This document shows positions 8,085-15,239 of a stretch of 32,717 bases of DNA, in pieces. Each line of letters starts with the position of its first letter. The first letter of the stretch is position 1. The stretch spans positions 1 through 32,717 of the forward strand of contig JBAXQV010000008.1 of the NCBI GenBank assembly GCA_037131575.1, read 5' to 3'. Under the pieces are notes generated by a model. It did not search any database, was not told the origin of the DNA, and saw only the letters and a program-made list of their open reading frames with translations. This DNA is from VFMC01 sp037131575. GTDB taxonomy: Bacteria; Actinomycetota; Acidimicrobiia; Acidimicrobiales; Ilumatobacteraceae. The position numbers were made by a program, and so were the translations under genes.

Positions 8085-8474
8085 ATGCGATCGAAAGATC
8101 ACGCTGTGTACGTCATCTCCGTTGCCGCCGAACTGGCCGGCATGCATCCGCAAACCCTGCGCATCTACGAGCGCCGCGGGTTGGTGCAGCCGGCTCGCAC
8201 CCAGGGTGGCAACCGCCGCTACAGCGATGTCGACATCGATCGCCTGCGGCGTATCCAGGAACTGGCCGCCGATGGCATGAACCTCGAGGGCATCCGCCGC
8301 GTGATGGAACTCGAAACCGAAGTGCTGCGCCTACGCGATGAGAACGAGCAACTGCGCCATTACTTGGCGGCGGTCGAGGCCGATGCGCAACGCCGGGCCC
8401 CTCGCCGCGATTTGGTGCCGCTGCGCCAAACGGTGGCGGTGTTCACGCAGCGTCCCAACCCGTTCGGGAGCTGA
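8085..8474 (+). CDS. hspR: Heat-shock repressor HspR (MerR family)
   Basis: 129 residues. MerR-type winged helix at the N-terminus: YVISVAAELAGMHPQTLRIYE is the helix-turn-helix, followed by the wing RRGLVQPARTQGGNRRY and by DVDIDRLRRIQELAADGMNLEGIRRVMELE. A coiled-coil dimerisation helix (about 85-110) and a short basic tail follow. In Streptomyces and mycobacteria HspR represses dnaK and clpB by binding HAIR sites, with DnaK acting as co-repressor. Here it is the last gene of the dnaK operon and a perfect HAIR lies at the operon head, so autoregulation is strongly implied. It starts 2 nt after the dnaJ stop. Confidence 0.94.
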   Translation: MRSKDHAVYVISVAAELAGMHPQTLRIYERRGLVQPARTQGGNRRYSDVDIDRLRRIQELAADGMNLEGIRRVMELETEVLRLRDENEQLRHYLAAVEADAQRRAPRRDLVPLRQTVAVFTQRPNPFGS

Positions 8475-8516
8475 GATTCACTCTGCGCGGGTGATGCGGC
8501 CAGGCGGGTTGGTTCG

Positions 8517-8522
8517 TACGTT
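8517..8522 (+). promoter_or_regulatory. -10 hexamer, leaderless promoter of the DUF1254 gene
   Basis: TACGTT ends 6 nt before the ATG at 8529. There is no convincing -35 and no Shine-Dalgarno sequence. A leaderless transcript is likely, separate from the heat-shock operon. Confidence 0.5.
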
Positions 8523-8528
8523 CGGGGC

Positions 8529-9935
8529 ATGACCGCGATTCCTGACCCGATCTTTGCCGCACCCGTCGACAGCCGCATCGGCCGTCTCGATTTCTCGCAG
8601 GGGTATCCGTCGGCCGACACGACGGCCCGGCTGTTCGACGAACTCGACTTCCAACGTGCCGTGCAGGGCTACCTGTGGTCGATTCCGCTGATGGGGTTCG
8701 CGCAGTGGCAGCGTGAGCATGAAGACGTGTTCGGGGTGGGCGACGGCGACATCGTCGAATACGTCACGTTCGCCGACAAGCTGGGGTTGCTCACCGCAAA
8801 CGCCACCACGCCGTACCTGGTTGGTTTCCCCAACCTCAACCGCACCGGCCCGCTGGTCATCGACGTGCCTGCCGGCCCCACAGCCGGTGGCGTGCTCGAC
8901 TTCTGGCAGCGGCCGATCTCCGACACCGGGTTGGCAGGCCCCGATGCCGGTGCCGGCGCACGCTATGTGCTGGTGGGCCCCGGGCAGCAGGTGCCCGACA
9001 TCGCCGACGCCATCGTGGTGCACATGCCCACCATGAACGTGATGCACGGAACCCGCATCCTCACCACCGACCCGCACGAGGCCGAGCGCACGCTTGCCGC
9101 CTACCGGGTGTACCCGGCTAGCCAGATCGACAACCCGCCGCCCACCCGTGTCGTGCGGCCCGACGGTCGGGCGTGGAGCGGCACCCAGCCGCGCGGCATC
9201 GCCTACTGGGAGCTGCTGTCACGCATCATCAACGACGAACCGGTGCACGAGCGCGACCGCATTTCGGTGGCGTCGCTCGAACACCTGGGCATCGTGAAGG
9301 GCGAGCCGTTCGCGCCCACCGAGCGCCAGCGCCGCATTCTCGAAGAGGCCACCGTGGTGGGCGAGGCCATGGCCCGTGCCATCGGCTTCGAGCCCCGTTT
9401 CAAGGGCGCCACCGTGTACCCGGGCCGCGACTGGAAGTTGGCACTGTTCCTCGACGCCAGCCAAGAAGCCGAGCACACCACCCAACTCGACGAGCGCACC
9501 GCCTGGTTCTACGAAGCGGTCACCGCATCGAAGGGTATGACCACGCACACCCCTGGGCTCGGGCAGGTGTATCTGCACGTGGGACGCGACAGTGCGGGCG
9601 AGTGGCTCACCGGCGACCGCCACTACGAGTTGGTGGTGCCGGCCGACGCGCCGGTCGAGCAGTTCTGGTCGTTCACCGCGTACGACGCCGACACCCGCTG
9701 CTTCATCGACAACCCGCACGAGCGCGCCGACCGTTCATCGCGCGACCCGCTGGTGGTGAACGCCGACGGCAGCGTCACATTGCACATCGGCCCCACCCCA
9801 CCGGCCGCTGGCGACAGCAACTGGATCCCCACCGTTCCCGGGCGTGGCTGGTTCGCCTATTTCCGGTTCTACGCGCCGAAGATCGAGTACTTCGACAAGA
9901 CCTGGCAACTGCCCGACCTCATCCACGTCCGCTGA
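8529..9935 (+). CDS. DUF1254 / DUF1214 domain protein
   Basis: 468 residues. The N-terminal part (roughly 40-200, with AVQGYLWSIPLMGFAQWQ, a TPYLVGFPNLNRTGP stretch and a DIADAIVVHMPT segment) fits DUF1254. The C-terminal part (roughly 330-465, with DRHYELVVPADAPVEQFWSF, then TAYDADTRCFIDNPHERADR and GRGWFAYFRFYAP) fits DUF1214. Proteins with this pair are common in actinobacteria and proteobacteria and have no firmly established reaction; older annotations call them a VanZ-like or ATP-dependent activity without support. No signal peptide is visible, so it is probably cytoplasmic. It stands alone after hspR, with its own leaderless-type promoter. Confidence 0.82.
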   Translation: MTAIPDPIFAAPVDSRIGRLDFSQGYPSADTTARLFDELDFQRAVQGYLWSIPLMGFAQWQREHEDVFGVGDGDIVEYVTFADKLGLLTANATTPYLVGFPNLNRTGPLVIDVPAGPTAGGVLDFWQRPISDTGLAGPDAGAGARYVLVGPGQQVPDIADAIVVHMPTMNVMHGTRILTTDPHEAERTLAAYRVYPASQIDNPPPTRVVRPDGRAWSGTQPRGIAYWELLSRIINDEPVHERDRISVASLEHLGIVKGEPFAPTERQRRILEEATVVGEAMARAIGFEPRFKGATVYPGRDWKLALFLDASQEAEHTTQLDERTAWFYEAVTASKGMTTHTPGLGQVYLHVGRDSAGEWLTGDRHYELVVPADAPVEQFWSFTAYDADTRCFIDNPHERADRSSRDPLVVNADGSVTLHIGPTPPAAGDSNWIPTVPGRGWFAYFRFYAPKIEYFDKTWQLPDLIHVR

Positions 9936-10024
9936 CGTTCCGTTGCGTTCCCTGCCCGCCGCCCACTGCGCGCAGGCCCGCCCTGCACACGCTGACCCGC
10001 CGGGCCGGAGCTCGTCCAAACCAC

Positions 10025-10038
10025 GGTTGTAGACAACC
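10025..10038. promoter_or_regulatory. Palindrome resembling a GntR/FadR-subfamily operator
   Basis: GGTTGT-AG-ACAACC, a 6-bp inverted repeat with a 2-nt centre. The core TTGTAGACAA resembles operators of FadR-subfamily GntR regulators. It lies about 75 bp upstream of the small membrane protein at 10113. No GntR gene is in the window. Confidence 0.35.
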
Positions 10039-10100
10039 ATTTCCTGGACAAGCTCGGCCAGAGGTCGTGTATCCCGTGCGGGCGTGGTGGGTTTTGGTGA

Positions 10101-10106
10101 GATGAT
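10101..10106 (+). promoter_or_regulatory. -10-like hexamer before the small membrane protein
   Basis: GATGAT ends 6 nt before the ATG at 10113, the same geometry as other leaderless promoters in this window. The hexamer itself is a weak match. Confidence 0.35.
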
Positions 10107-10112
10107 GAGCCG

Positions 10113-10358
10113 ATGAACATCGGTCGGAGGGTTGTGATGTCGGTCGCGCTCGGTGCGGCTCTGACGGTCATCGCGAGTGCCTTGGTGGCGCGGATGCGCG
10201 GTGCAGACGGTGGGGGATGGTTCATGTACTCGCCCAACACGAACGTCCTGTGCGACAGCTCATCGACCGGCAGGCCCTTCCTGTCGGCGTTCGTCTGCCT
10301 CGTCGCCATCGGTATCTGGTTCGGAGTGTCGTGGCGCCTGTTCCGATCACCGCGCTGA
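10113..10358 (+). CDS. Small two-helix membrane protein, unknown function
   Basis: 81 residues. A hydrophobic helix at about 7-26 and a second at about 57-77 flank a short loop with GGGWFMYSPNTNVLCDSSS; the end is basic (WRLFRSPR). I have an impression of similar small proteins with a GWFMY-P loop in other actinobacteria but cannot name a family. Two arginines after the first helix and at the C-terminus suggest a hairpin with both basic ends on the cytoplasmic side (inference). It stands alone, with a palindrome and a -10-like hexamer upstream. Confidence 0.6.
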   Translation: MNIGRRVVMSVALGAALTVIASALVARMRGADGGGWFMYSPNTNVLCDSSSTGRPFLSAFVCLVAIGIWFGVSWRLFRSPR

Positions 10359-10463
10359 CAGAATCTGGGGTGATCGGGCAGGCGGTATTGGCGGCGCAGG
10401 CCGCTGCCCACGCGTCGAACGATGCCTGGAAGCCATGCGGCTGTGTGACCGAACAGGGTTCGG

Positions 10464-10483
10464 GCCGCACACGGTTGTGCGGC
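10464..10483. terminator. Hairpin downstream of the small membrane protein
   Basis: GCCGCACA, loop CGGT, TGTGCGGC: an 8-bp perfect stem. There is no T tract on either side, so termination is uncertain; GC-rich stems without a U tail are often proposed as actinobacterial terminators. Confidence 0.35.
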
Positions 10484-10572
10484 GTACGAGCACCGTACGG
10501 AACACCGCTCCGCTGGGGCTTCCCACTGGAGTCGCCGCGTGCTCACCCCTCAGGTTGATCCGCGGCGGAGGG

Positions 10573-10592
10573 TGTCCACCTCAGGGTGGACA
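10573..10592 (-). terminator. Hairpin just after the HAD phosphatase gene
   Basis: TGTCCACC, loop TCAG, GGTGGACA: an 8-bp perfect stem 5 bp past the stop of the minus-strand HAD gene. No T tract. Its place fits a terminator for that gene, perhaps acting in both directions. Confidence 0.45.
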
Positions 10593-10597
10593 GCGCG

Positions 10598-11398
10598 TCA
10601 GCGACGCTCGGCGAGGAGGCGTTCGATGACCACGGCGACGCCGTCGTCGGCGTTGCTGAGCGTCACCTCGTCGGCCAGTGCCTTGGTGACCGAGTCGGCG
10701 TTGGCCATGGCCACACCGTGGCCGGCCCACTGCAGCATGCCGTGGTCGTTGTATTCGTCGCCGAACACCACCACATCGGCGGCATCGACACCAAGGTGGT
10801 CGCACAGCCACGCCAAGCCGGTGGCCTTGTCGACACCGGCCGGCCCCACCTCCACGCAATCGGCACCGAGGTGACTCACCTGTAACTCGGGGCCGACGAT
10901 GCTGGGCACCAGGTCGAGCAGCGTGTGCACGCGGTGGTCGCGGTGGAACACCATCAGCTTCACCGCCCGGGTGGCGCCCACGGCAGCGTCGAGCGCGTCG
11001 TCGGAGCGGGGAATGGTTTGCGGGGCGGGCATGCGCTGCGCAAAGCCGTCTTCGTGGGCGAACCCGGCATCGGTGGCGAACGCGAACCCGTAGCCGTCAT
11101 CGGCTGCTCGCAATTGGCGGATCACGCCGGTGGCCTGGGCGAGTTCGAAATGCACCTCGCGCATCGGTGCGCCATCGGGCAGGGTGCACACCACCGACCC
11201 GTTGGCGAGCACACCGTAGGTGACCGAATCGCCCACGTGGGGAAGCACCGGTTGCAGCATGAACGGCGGGCGGCCCGAGGCGAGCACCACATGCACCCCG
11301 GCGGCGGCTGCAGCGCGTAATGCCGCCGCCGAGCGGGCCGAGAGCTGTGCCGATGGATCGAGGAGGGTCCCGTCGAGGTCGCAGGCGATCAAACGCAC
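10598..11398 (-). CDS. HAD hydrolase, Cof/sugar-phosphatase type
   Basis: 266 residues with all HAD motifs: motif I DLDGTLLD (nucleophile Asp7, acid Asp9), motif II in VVLASGRPPF, the conserved Lys in GVDKATGLAWL and motif IV VVFGDEYNDHGMLQWAG. The insert between motifs II and III is the large C2 cap typical of Cof-like phosphatases, which hydrolyse sugar phosphates, FMN or PLP with broad specificity. The substrate cannot be read from sequence. The GTG start at 11398 is supported by a -10 hexamer (TAGAAC) 6 nt upstream. It is a single gene, divergent from clpB. Confidence 0.88.
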   Translation of the reverse strand: MRLIACDLDGTLLDPSAQLSARSAAALRAAAAAGVHVVLASGRPPFMLQPVLPHVGDSVTYGVLANGSVVCTLPDGAPMREVHFELAQATGVIRQLRAADDGYGFAFATDAGFAHEDGFAQRMPAPQTIPRSDDALDAAVGATRAVKLMVFHRDHRVHTLLDLVPSIVGPELQVSHLGADCVEVGPAGVDKATGLAWLCDHLGVDAADVVVFGDEYNDHGMLQWAGHGVAMANADSVTKALADEVTLSNADDGVAVVIERLLAERR

Positions 11399-11404
11399 CC
11401 CAGA

Positions 11405-11410
11405 GTTCTA
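11405..11410 (-). promoter_or_regulatory. -10 hexamer, leaderless promoter of the HAD phosphatase
   Basis: TAGAAC on the minus strand ends 6 nt before the GTG start. No clear -35. Confidence 0.45.
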
Positions 11411-11487
11411 GCAGCACCCCCACCGAATTGCTGTGGTGACGGTGGATTCGCCATCGGACGCTCCTGAGCTGAATTGAGGCTGAAAAA

Positions 11488-11508
11488 GTTGATACGACTC
11501 GTAGCAGG
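11488..11508. promoter_or_regulatory. Degenerate HAIR-like element in the clpB promoter
   Basis: GTTGATA, 7-nt spacer, TAGCAGG. Taken alone the half-sites match the HspR consensus poorly (4 and 3 of 7). The flanks align without gaps to the dnaK operator region: AAA before and TTTCTGCGTT after (11510-11519) are at identical distances to those at 4421-4455. Its GCAGGTTTTCT also matches the end of dnaK site O2. It covers about -49 to -29 if transcription starts at the clpB ATG. Confidence 0.45.
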
Positions 11509-11524
11509 TTTTCTGCGTTGGGTG

Positions 11525-11530
11525 TAGAGT
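11525..11530 (+). promoter_or_regulatory. -10 hexamer, leaderless promoter of clpB
   Basis: TAGAGT ends 6 nt before the clpB ATG. The -35 region would fall inside the right half of the HAIR-like element, so a bound repressor would block the promoter. Confidence 0.55.
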
Positions 11531-11536
11531 TCCGGT

Positions 11537-14032
11537 ATGGCACTCGATCCGAAGAAGTGGACCATCAAGACCCAGGAGGCCGTCGGTGCGGCCGTCGACC
11601 AGGCGCGGGCGTTCAGTAACCCCGAGCTCACCACCGACCACCTGCTGGCCGCGCTCACCCGGCAAGACGACACGCTCACCCCGGTGGTGCTGCAGGCCCT
11701 CGGCCTCGCACCACTGATGATTCGCAACAAGGCCGACGAAGCGGTGGCCAAGCTGCCCAAGGCCTACGGCACTGACGAACCGCGCATGAACCGCGAGCTC
11801 ACCAACGCCTTCGCCAACGCCGAGCAATACCGCAAAGATCTGAAAGACGACTACCTGTCGGTCGAGCACCTCCTGCTCGCGCTCAACCAGCGCTTGGGTG
11901 TGGGCAGCGAAGAGTTGCTGCAGGCACTGAAGCAGGCCCGTGGCAGCCACCGGGTGAACAGCCAGAACCCCGAAGAGCAGTTCGCTGCACTCGAGAAGTA
12001 CGGCCAAGACCTCACGGCTCGCGCTCGTGAGGGCAAGATCGATCCGGTCATCGGCCGCGACGATGAGATCCGCCGAGTCATCCAGGTGCTCAGTCGCCGC
12101 ACCAAGAACAACCCGGTGCTCATCGGCGAGCCCGGTGTGGGCAAGACCGCCATCGTGGAAGGCCTCGCTCGGCGTATCGCCGACGGCGATGTGCCCGAAG
12201 GCTTGAAGCACAAGCGGCTCATCTCGCTCGACATCGCCAGCATGCTCGCCGGGGCGAAGTACCGCGGTGAGTTCGAAGAGCGACTCAAGGCGGTGCTGAA
12301 GGAGATCACCGACGCCGCCGGCGAGGTCATCACCTTCGTCGACGAAGTGCACACCATCGTGGGTGCCGGTGGCGCCGAGGGTGCCATGGACGCCGGCAAC
12401 ATGATCAAGCCGATGCTCGCCCGCGGTGAGTTGCGCATGATCGGTGCCACCACGCTCGACGAATACCGCAAATACGTCGAGAAAGACCCGGCGCTCGAAC
12501 GGCGCTTCCAGCAGGTGTACGTGGGCGAGCCCAGTGTGGAAGACACCATCGCCATCTTGCGCGGTCTGAAGGAACGCTACGAAGTGCACCACGGTGTGCG
12601 CATTCAAGACTCGGCATTGGTGAGCGCCGCCGTGCTCAGCAATCGCTACCTCACCAACCGCTTCCTCCCCGACAAGGCCATCGACCTCGTCGACGAATCG
12701 GCCAGCAAGCTCCGCATCGAAATCGACTCGTTGCCCACCGAGATCGACGTGGTCGAGCGGCGCATGCTGCAACTCGAAATCGAGCGCGTGGCCCTCGAGA
12801 AAGAAACCGACGCGGCATCGCGCGAGCGGCTCGACGTGCTGCAGGGCGAACTCGATTCCTTGAAGGCCGACTCCGCCGAAATGCGCGGTCACTGGGAGAG
12901 CGAGAAGCAGGCCATCGCCGCCATCCGCACGTTGAAAGAAGAGCTCGAACAACTGCGCTCCATGGTGGAACGCGAGACCGACCTCAACCTCGCCGCCGAG
13001 GTTCGCTACGGCCGAATCCCCGAACTCGAACGACGCATCACCGATGCCACGGCGCACCTCGATGTGTTGCAGCAGGGCAACCGGATGTTGAAAGAAGAGG
13101 TCGACGCCGAAGACATCGCCGAAGTGGTGAGCAAGTGGACGGGCGTGCCCGTCACCCGGCTCATGGAGGGCGAGATGTCGAAACTCGTGCATCTCGAAGA
13201 GCTGCTGCACCAACGCGTGATCGGCCAGGACGATGCGGTCACCGCCGTTGCCAACGCCATCCGCCGTTCGCGAGCGGGCCTCAGCGACCCCAACCGGCCC
13301 ATCGGGTCATTCATGTTCCTCGGCCCCACCGGTGTCGGCAAAACCGAATTGGCGCGTGCCGTGGCTGCCTACTTGTTCGACGACGACAAGGCGATGGTAC
13401 GCATCGACATGGGCGAGTACATGGAGAAGTTCTCCGTCACTCGCCTCATCGGTGCGCCCCCTGGCTATGTGGGTTACGACGAAGGTGGCCAACTCACCGA
13501 GGCCGTGCGGCGCCGCCCGTACAGCGTGGTGTTGCTCGACGAAATCGAAAAGGCCCACCCCGATGTGTTCAACGTGCTCCTCCAGGTGCTCGACGATGGG
13601 CGCCTCACCGATGGCCAGGGCCGCACGGTCGACTTCACCAACTCGGTCATCGTGATGACCTCGAACTTGGTTGGCGATCCCATGGCGTTCTTCAAACCCG
13701 AGTTCATCAACCGTGTCGACGAGATCATCCGCTTCCGGTCGCTCTCGGAGGCCGATCTGCGCCACATCGTGGGTATCCAACTCGGGCATCTGCGTAAGCG
13801 CATGGCCGATCGCCGTATCGCCCTCGATGTCACCGAGGCAGCCGAAGGGTTGCTCACTCACGAGGGGTACGACCCCACGTTCGGTGCCCGCCCGCTGAAG
13901 CGCGTCATCCAACGCGAGATCAGCGACCCCGTGGCCATGTTCGTGTTGGAAGGCAAGGTCGCCGAAGGTGGCACCATCACCGTCGATGTAGCTTCCGACG
14001 CCAACGGCCAGCACCTCACGGTCAGCGTCTGA
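11537..14032 (+). CDS. clpB: Disaggregase ClpB (AAA+ chaperone)
   Basis: 831 residues. ClpB threads aggregated proteins through a hexameric ring and works with DnaK/DnaJ/GrpE. Domains in order: Clp-N repeats (1-145), AAA+ module 1 with Walker A GEPGVGKT (197-204) and Walker B ITFVDEVH, a long coiled-coil M domain (about 400-520), and AAA+ module 2 with Walker A GPTGVGKT (596-603) and Walker B VVLLDEIEKAHPDVF. A C-terminal D2-small domain follows, with GARPLKRVIQREI. It is shorter than E. coli ClpB (857). About 21 residues are missing between the sensor-1 strand (MTSNL, ending at 711) and FKPEFINRVDEI. No Shine-Dalgarno sequence; the -10 at 11525 points to a leaderless mRNA. HspR control is likely. 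Confidence 0.96.
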   Translation: MALDPKKWTIKTQEAVGAAVDQARAFSNPELTTDHLLAALTRQDDTLTPVVLQALGLAPLMIRNKADEAVAKLPKAYGTDEPRMNRELTNAFANAEQYRKDLKDDYLSVEHLLLALNQRLGVGSEELLQALKQARGSHRVNSQNPEEQFAALEKYGQDLTARAREGKIDPVIGRDDEIRRVIQVLSRRTKNNPVLIGEPGVGKTAIVEGLARRIADGDVPEGLKHKRLISLDIASMLAGAKYRGEFEERLKAVLKEITDAAGEVITFVDEVHTIVGAGGAEGAMDAGNMIKPMLARGELRMIGATTLDEYRKYVEKDPALERRFQQVYVGEPSVEDTIAILRGLKERYEVHHGVRIQDSALVSAAVLSNRYLTNRFLPDKAIDLVDESASKLRIEIDSLPTEIDVVERRMLQLEIERVALEKETDAASRERLDVLQGELDSLKADSAEMRGHWESEKQAIAAIRTLKEELEQLRSMVERETDLNLAAEVRYGRIPELERRITDATAHLDVLQQGNRMLKEEVDAEDIAEVVSKWTGVPVTRLMEGEMSKLVHLEELLHQRVIGQDDAVTAVANAIRRSRAGLSDPNRPIGSFMFLGPTGVGKTELARAVAAYLFDDDKAMVRIDMGEYMEKFSVTRLIGAPPGYVGYDEGGQLTEAVRRRPYSVVLLDEIEKAHPDVFNVLLQVLDDGRLTDGQGRTVDFTNSVIVMTSNLVGDPMAFFKPEFINRVDEIIRFRSLSEADLRHIVGIQLGHLRKRMADRRIALDVTEAAEGLLTHEGYDPTFGARPLKRVIQREISDPVAMFVLEGKVAEGGTITVDVASDANGQHLTVSV

Positions 14033-14053
14033 CGCTGCGGGCCCGCCGGGCCT
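14023..14053 (+). terminator. Two small hairpins at the end of clpB
   Basis: CAGCGT-CTG-ACGCTG spans the clpB stop codon, and GGCCC-GCC-GGGCC follows a few bases later. No T tract. They are possible terminators, but the stems are short and the MFS promoter overlaps them. Confidence 0.35.
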
Positions 14054-14058
14054 AGTGT
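14053..14058 (+). promoter_or_regulatory. -10 hexamer before the MFS transporter
   Basis: TAGTGT ends 8 nt before the ATG at 14067. A -35-like CTGACG (14029-14034) lies 18 bp upstream, over the clpB stop codon. This favours ATG 14067 over the in-frame GTG at 14055, which lies inside the hexamer. Confidence 0.45.
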
Positions 14059-14066
14059 CACGGGCG

Positions 14067-15239
14067 ATGATCACCTCCGACGGCCGGCTCCTCATTGCCA
14101 GCCGCGGAACCCGCGGGTTCATCGACGGTGCGGTGGCAGTGACCCTGTCGGCGTATCTCACGTCAATCGGCTACAGCGGGGCGCGTATCGGCGTCATTGT
14201 CACGGGCATGCTGCTCGGGTCGGCGCTGCTCACCTTGCTCACCGGTACGTCGGCCTCCGGGTTTGCGCGCCGGACTTTGTTACAAGTCGGGTCGCTGCTC
14301 ATGATCGCCACCGGTTTGGTGTTCGCCACCACCCAGATGTTCGGTGTGTTGTTGGTGGTGGGCTTCATCGGCACGGTGAACCCCACCAGTGGCGATGTGA
14401 GCGTGTTCCAGCCCATCGAACAGTCGCTCTTGCCCAACACCACCGACGCTGCGGGGAGAACACGGCTGTTCGCCATCTACACCTTTGCCGGCTCGCTGTG
14501 CGCCGCAGCGGGCTTGTTCTCGGCGGGCATCCCCGAACACTTCGGCTGGTCGCTGCGCACGGTCTTCGTGGTGTACGCCGCTGGTGGTGCCGTGGCATTG
14601 CTCATCTATCGCACCCTGTCGAGCTCGGTGGAACCGCACGGTGCCGCACGGCCGGCACCACTCGGCGAATCGCGCCCCATCGTGTACCGCCTCGCAGCGC
14701 TGTTCAGCCTCGACGCGTTCGGAGGTGGCTTCACCGTGCAATCGCTGCTGGCCCTGTGGCTGTTCGAACGGTTCGGCTTCACGCTCGCCAACGCGGGCCT
14801 GGTGCTGGGCACGATGGGTGTGTTGTCGGCTGCATCGGGGTTGTTGGCGGCGCGCATCGAACGACGTATCGGCCCGATTCGCACCATGGTGTTCACTCAC
14901 CTGCCTGCGCAGGTCCTGCTCATCGCCGCGGCCTTCATGCCCACTGCGAAGTGGGCGGTGGCGTGCTTGCTGGCGCGCAGCCTATTGGCCAGCATGGACG
15001 TGCCCGTGCGCAACGCGTTCGTGATGTCGGTGGTCACGCCTGCCGAACGGGCCGCCGCAGCGAGTGTCACCAACGTGCCGCGCAGCCTGGTGGCTGCTGT
15101 GCCACCGTTCCTCGCCGGTTGGATGCTCGACCGTTCGACATTCGGTTGGCCGCTCATCATCGCCGGTGTGCTGAAGATCACGTACGACCTGCTGTTGTTG
15201 CGCATGGGGTCGCGGCGCGGCTCGTTCGCCTACAGGTAG
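14067..15239 (+). CDS. Major facilitator superfamily transporter
   Basis: 390 residues with about twelve hydrophobic segments and the usual two six-helix halves, joined by a polar loop near residues 188-205 (SSSVEPHGAARPAPLGESRP). The start of the second half (FSLDAFGGGFTVQSLLALW) repeats the pattern of the first. The substrate is not evident; similar proteins are annotated as multidrug or sugar exporters. A short conserved-looking stretch PNTTDAAGRTRLFAIY lies in the first half. It lies 34 bp after clpB but probably has its own promoter. Its stop overlaps the convergent LAL regulator gene by about 10 bp. Confidence 0.82.
   Translation: MITSDGRLLIASRGTRGFIDGAVAVTLSAYLTSIGYSGARIGVIVTGMLLGSALLTLLTGTSASGFARRTLLQVGSLLMIATGLVFATTQMFGVLLVVGFIGTVNPTSGDVSVFQPIEQSLLPNTTDAAGRTRLFAIYTFAGSLCAAAGLFSAGIPEHFGWSLRTVFVVYAAGGAVALLIYRTLSSSVEPHGAARPAPLGESRPIVYRLAALFSLDAFGGGFTVQSLLALWLFERFGFTLANAGLVLGTMGVLSAASGLLAARIERRIGPIRTMVFTHLPAQVLLIAAAFMPTAKWAVACLLARSLLASMDVPVRNAFVMSVVTPAERAAAASVTNVPRSLVAAVPPFLAGWMLDRSTFGWPLIIAGVLKITYDLLLLRMGSRRGSFAYR

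Larger units (their letters stand above)
10359..10597. other. Intergenic region of 239 bp with hairpins
   Basis: No convincing gene. It lies between convergent genes and contains two strong GC-rich hairpins (10464-10483 and 10573-10592) plus a weaker GTACG/CGTAC inverted repeat just after the first. Short frames across it have no Shine-Dalgarno sequence, no leaderless promoter and no recognisable domain. Confidence 0.5.

Noticed and set aside
10177..10629. Open frames across the 10359-10597 gap
   Set aside because: No start signal, Arg/Cys/Gly-rich composition and no domain; the region is better explained by hairpins between convergent genes.
11408..13213. A 601-residue open frame antisense to clpB
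   Set aside because: It is a GC-rich shadow of a highly conserved gene; it has no recognisable domain and clpB is certain.
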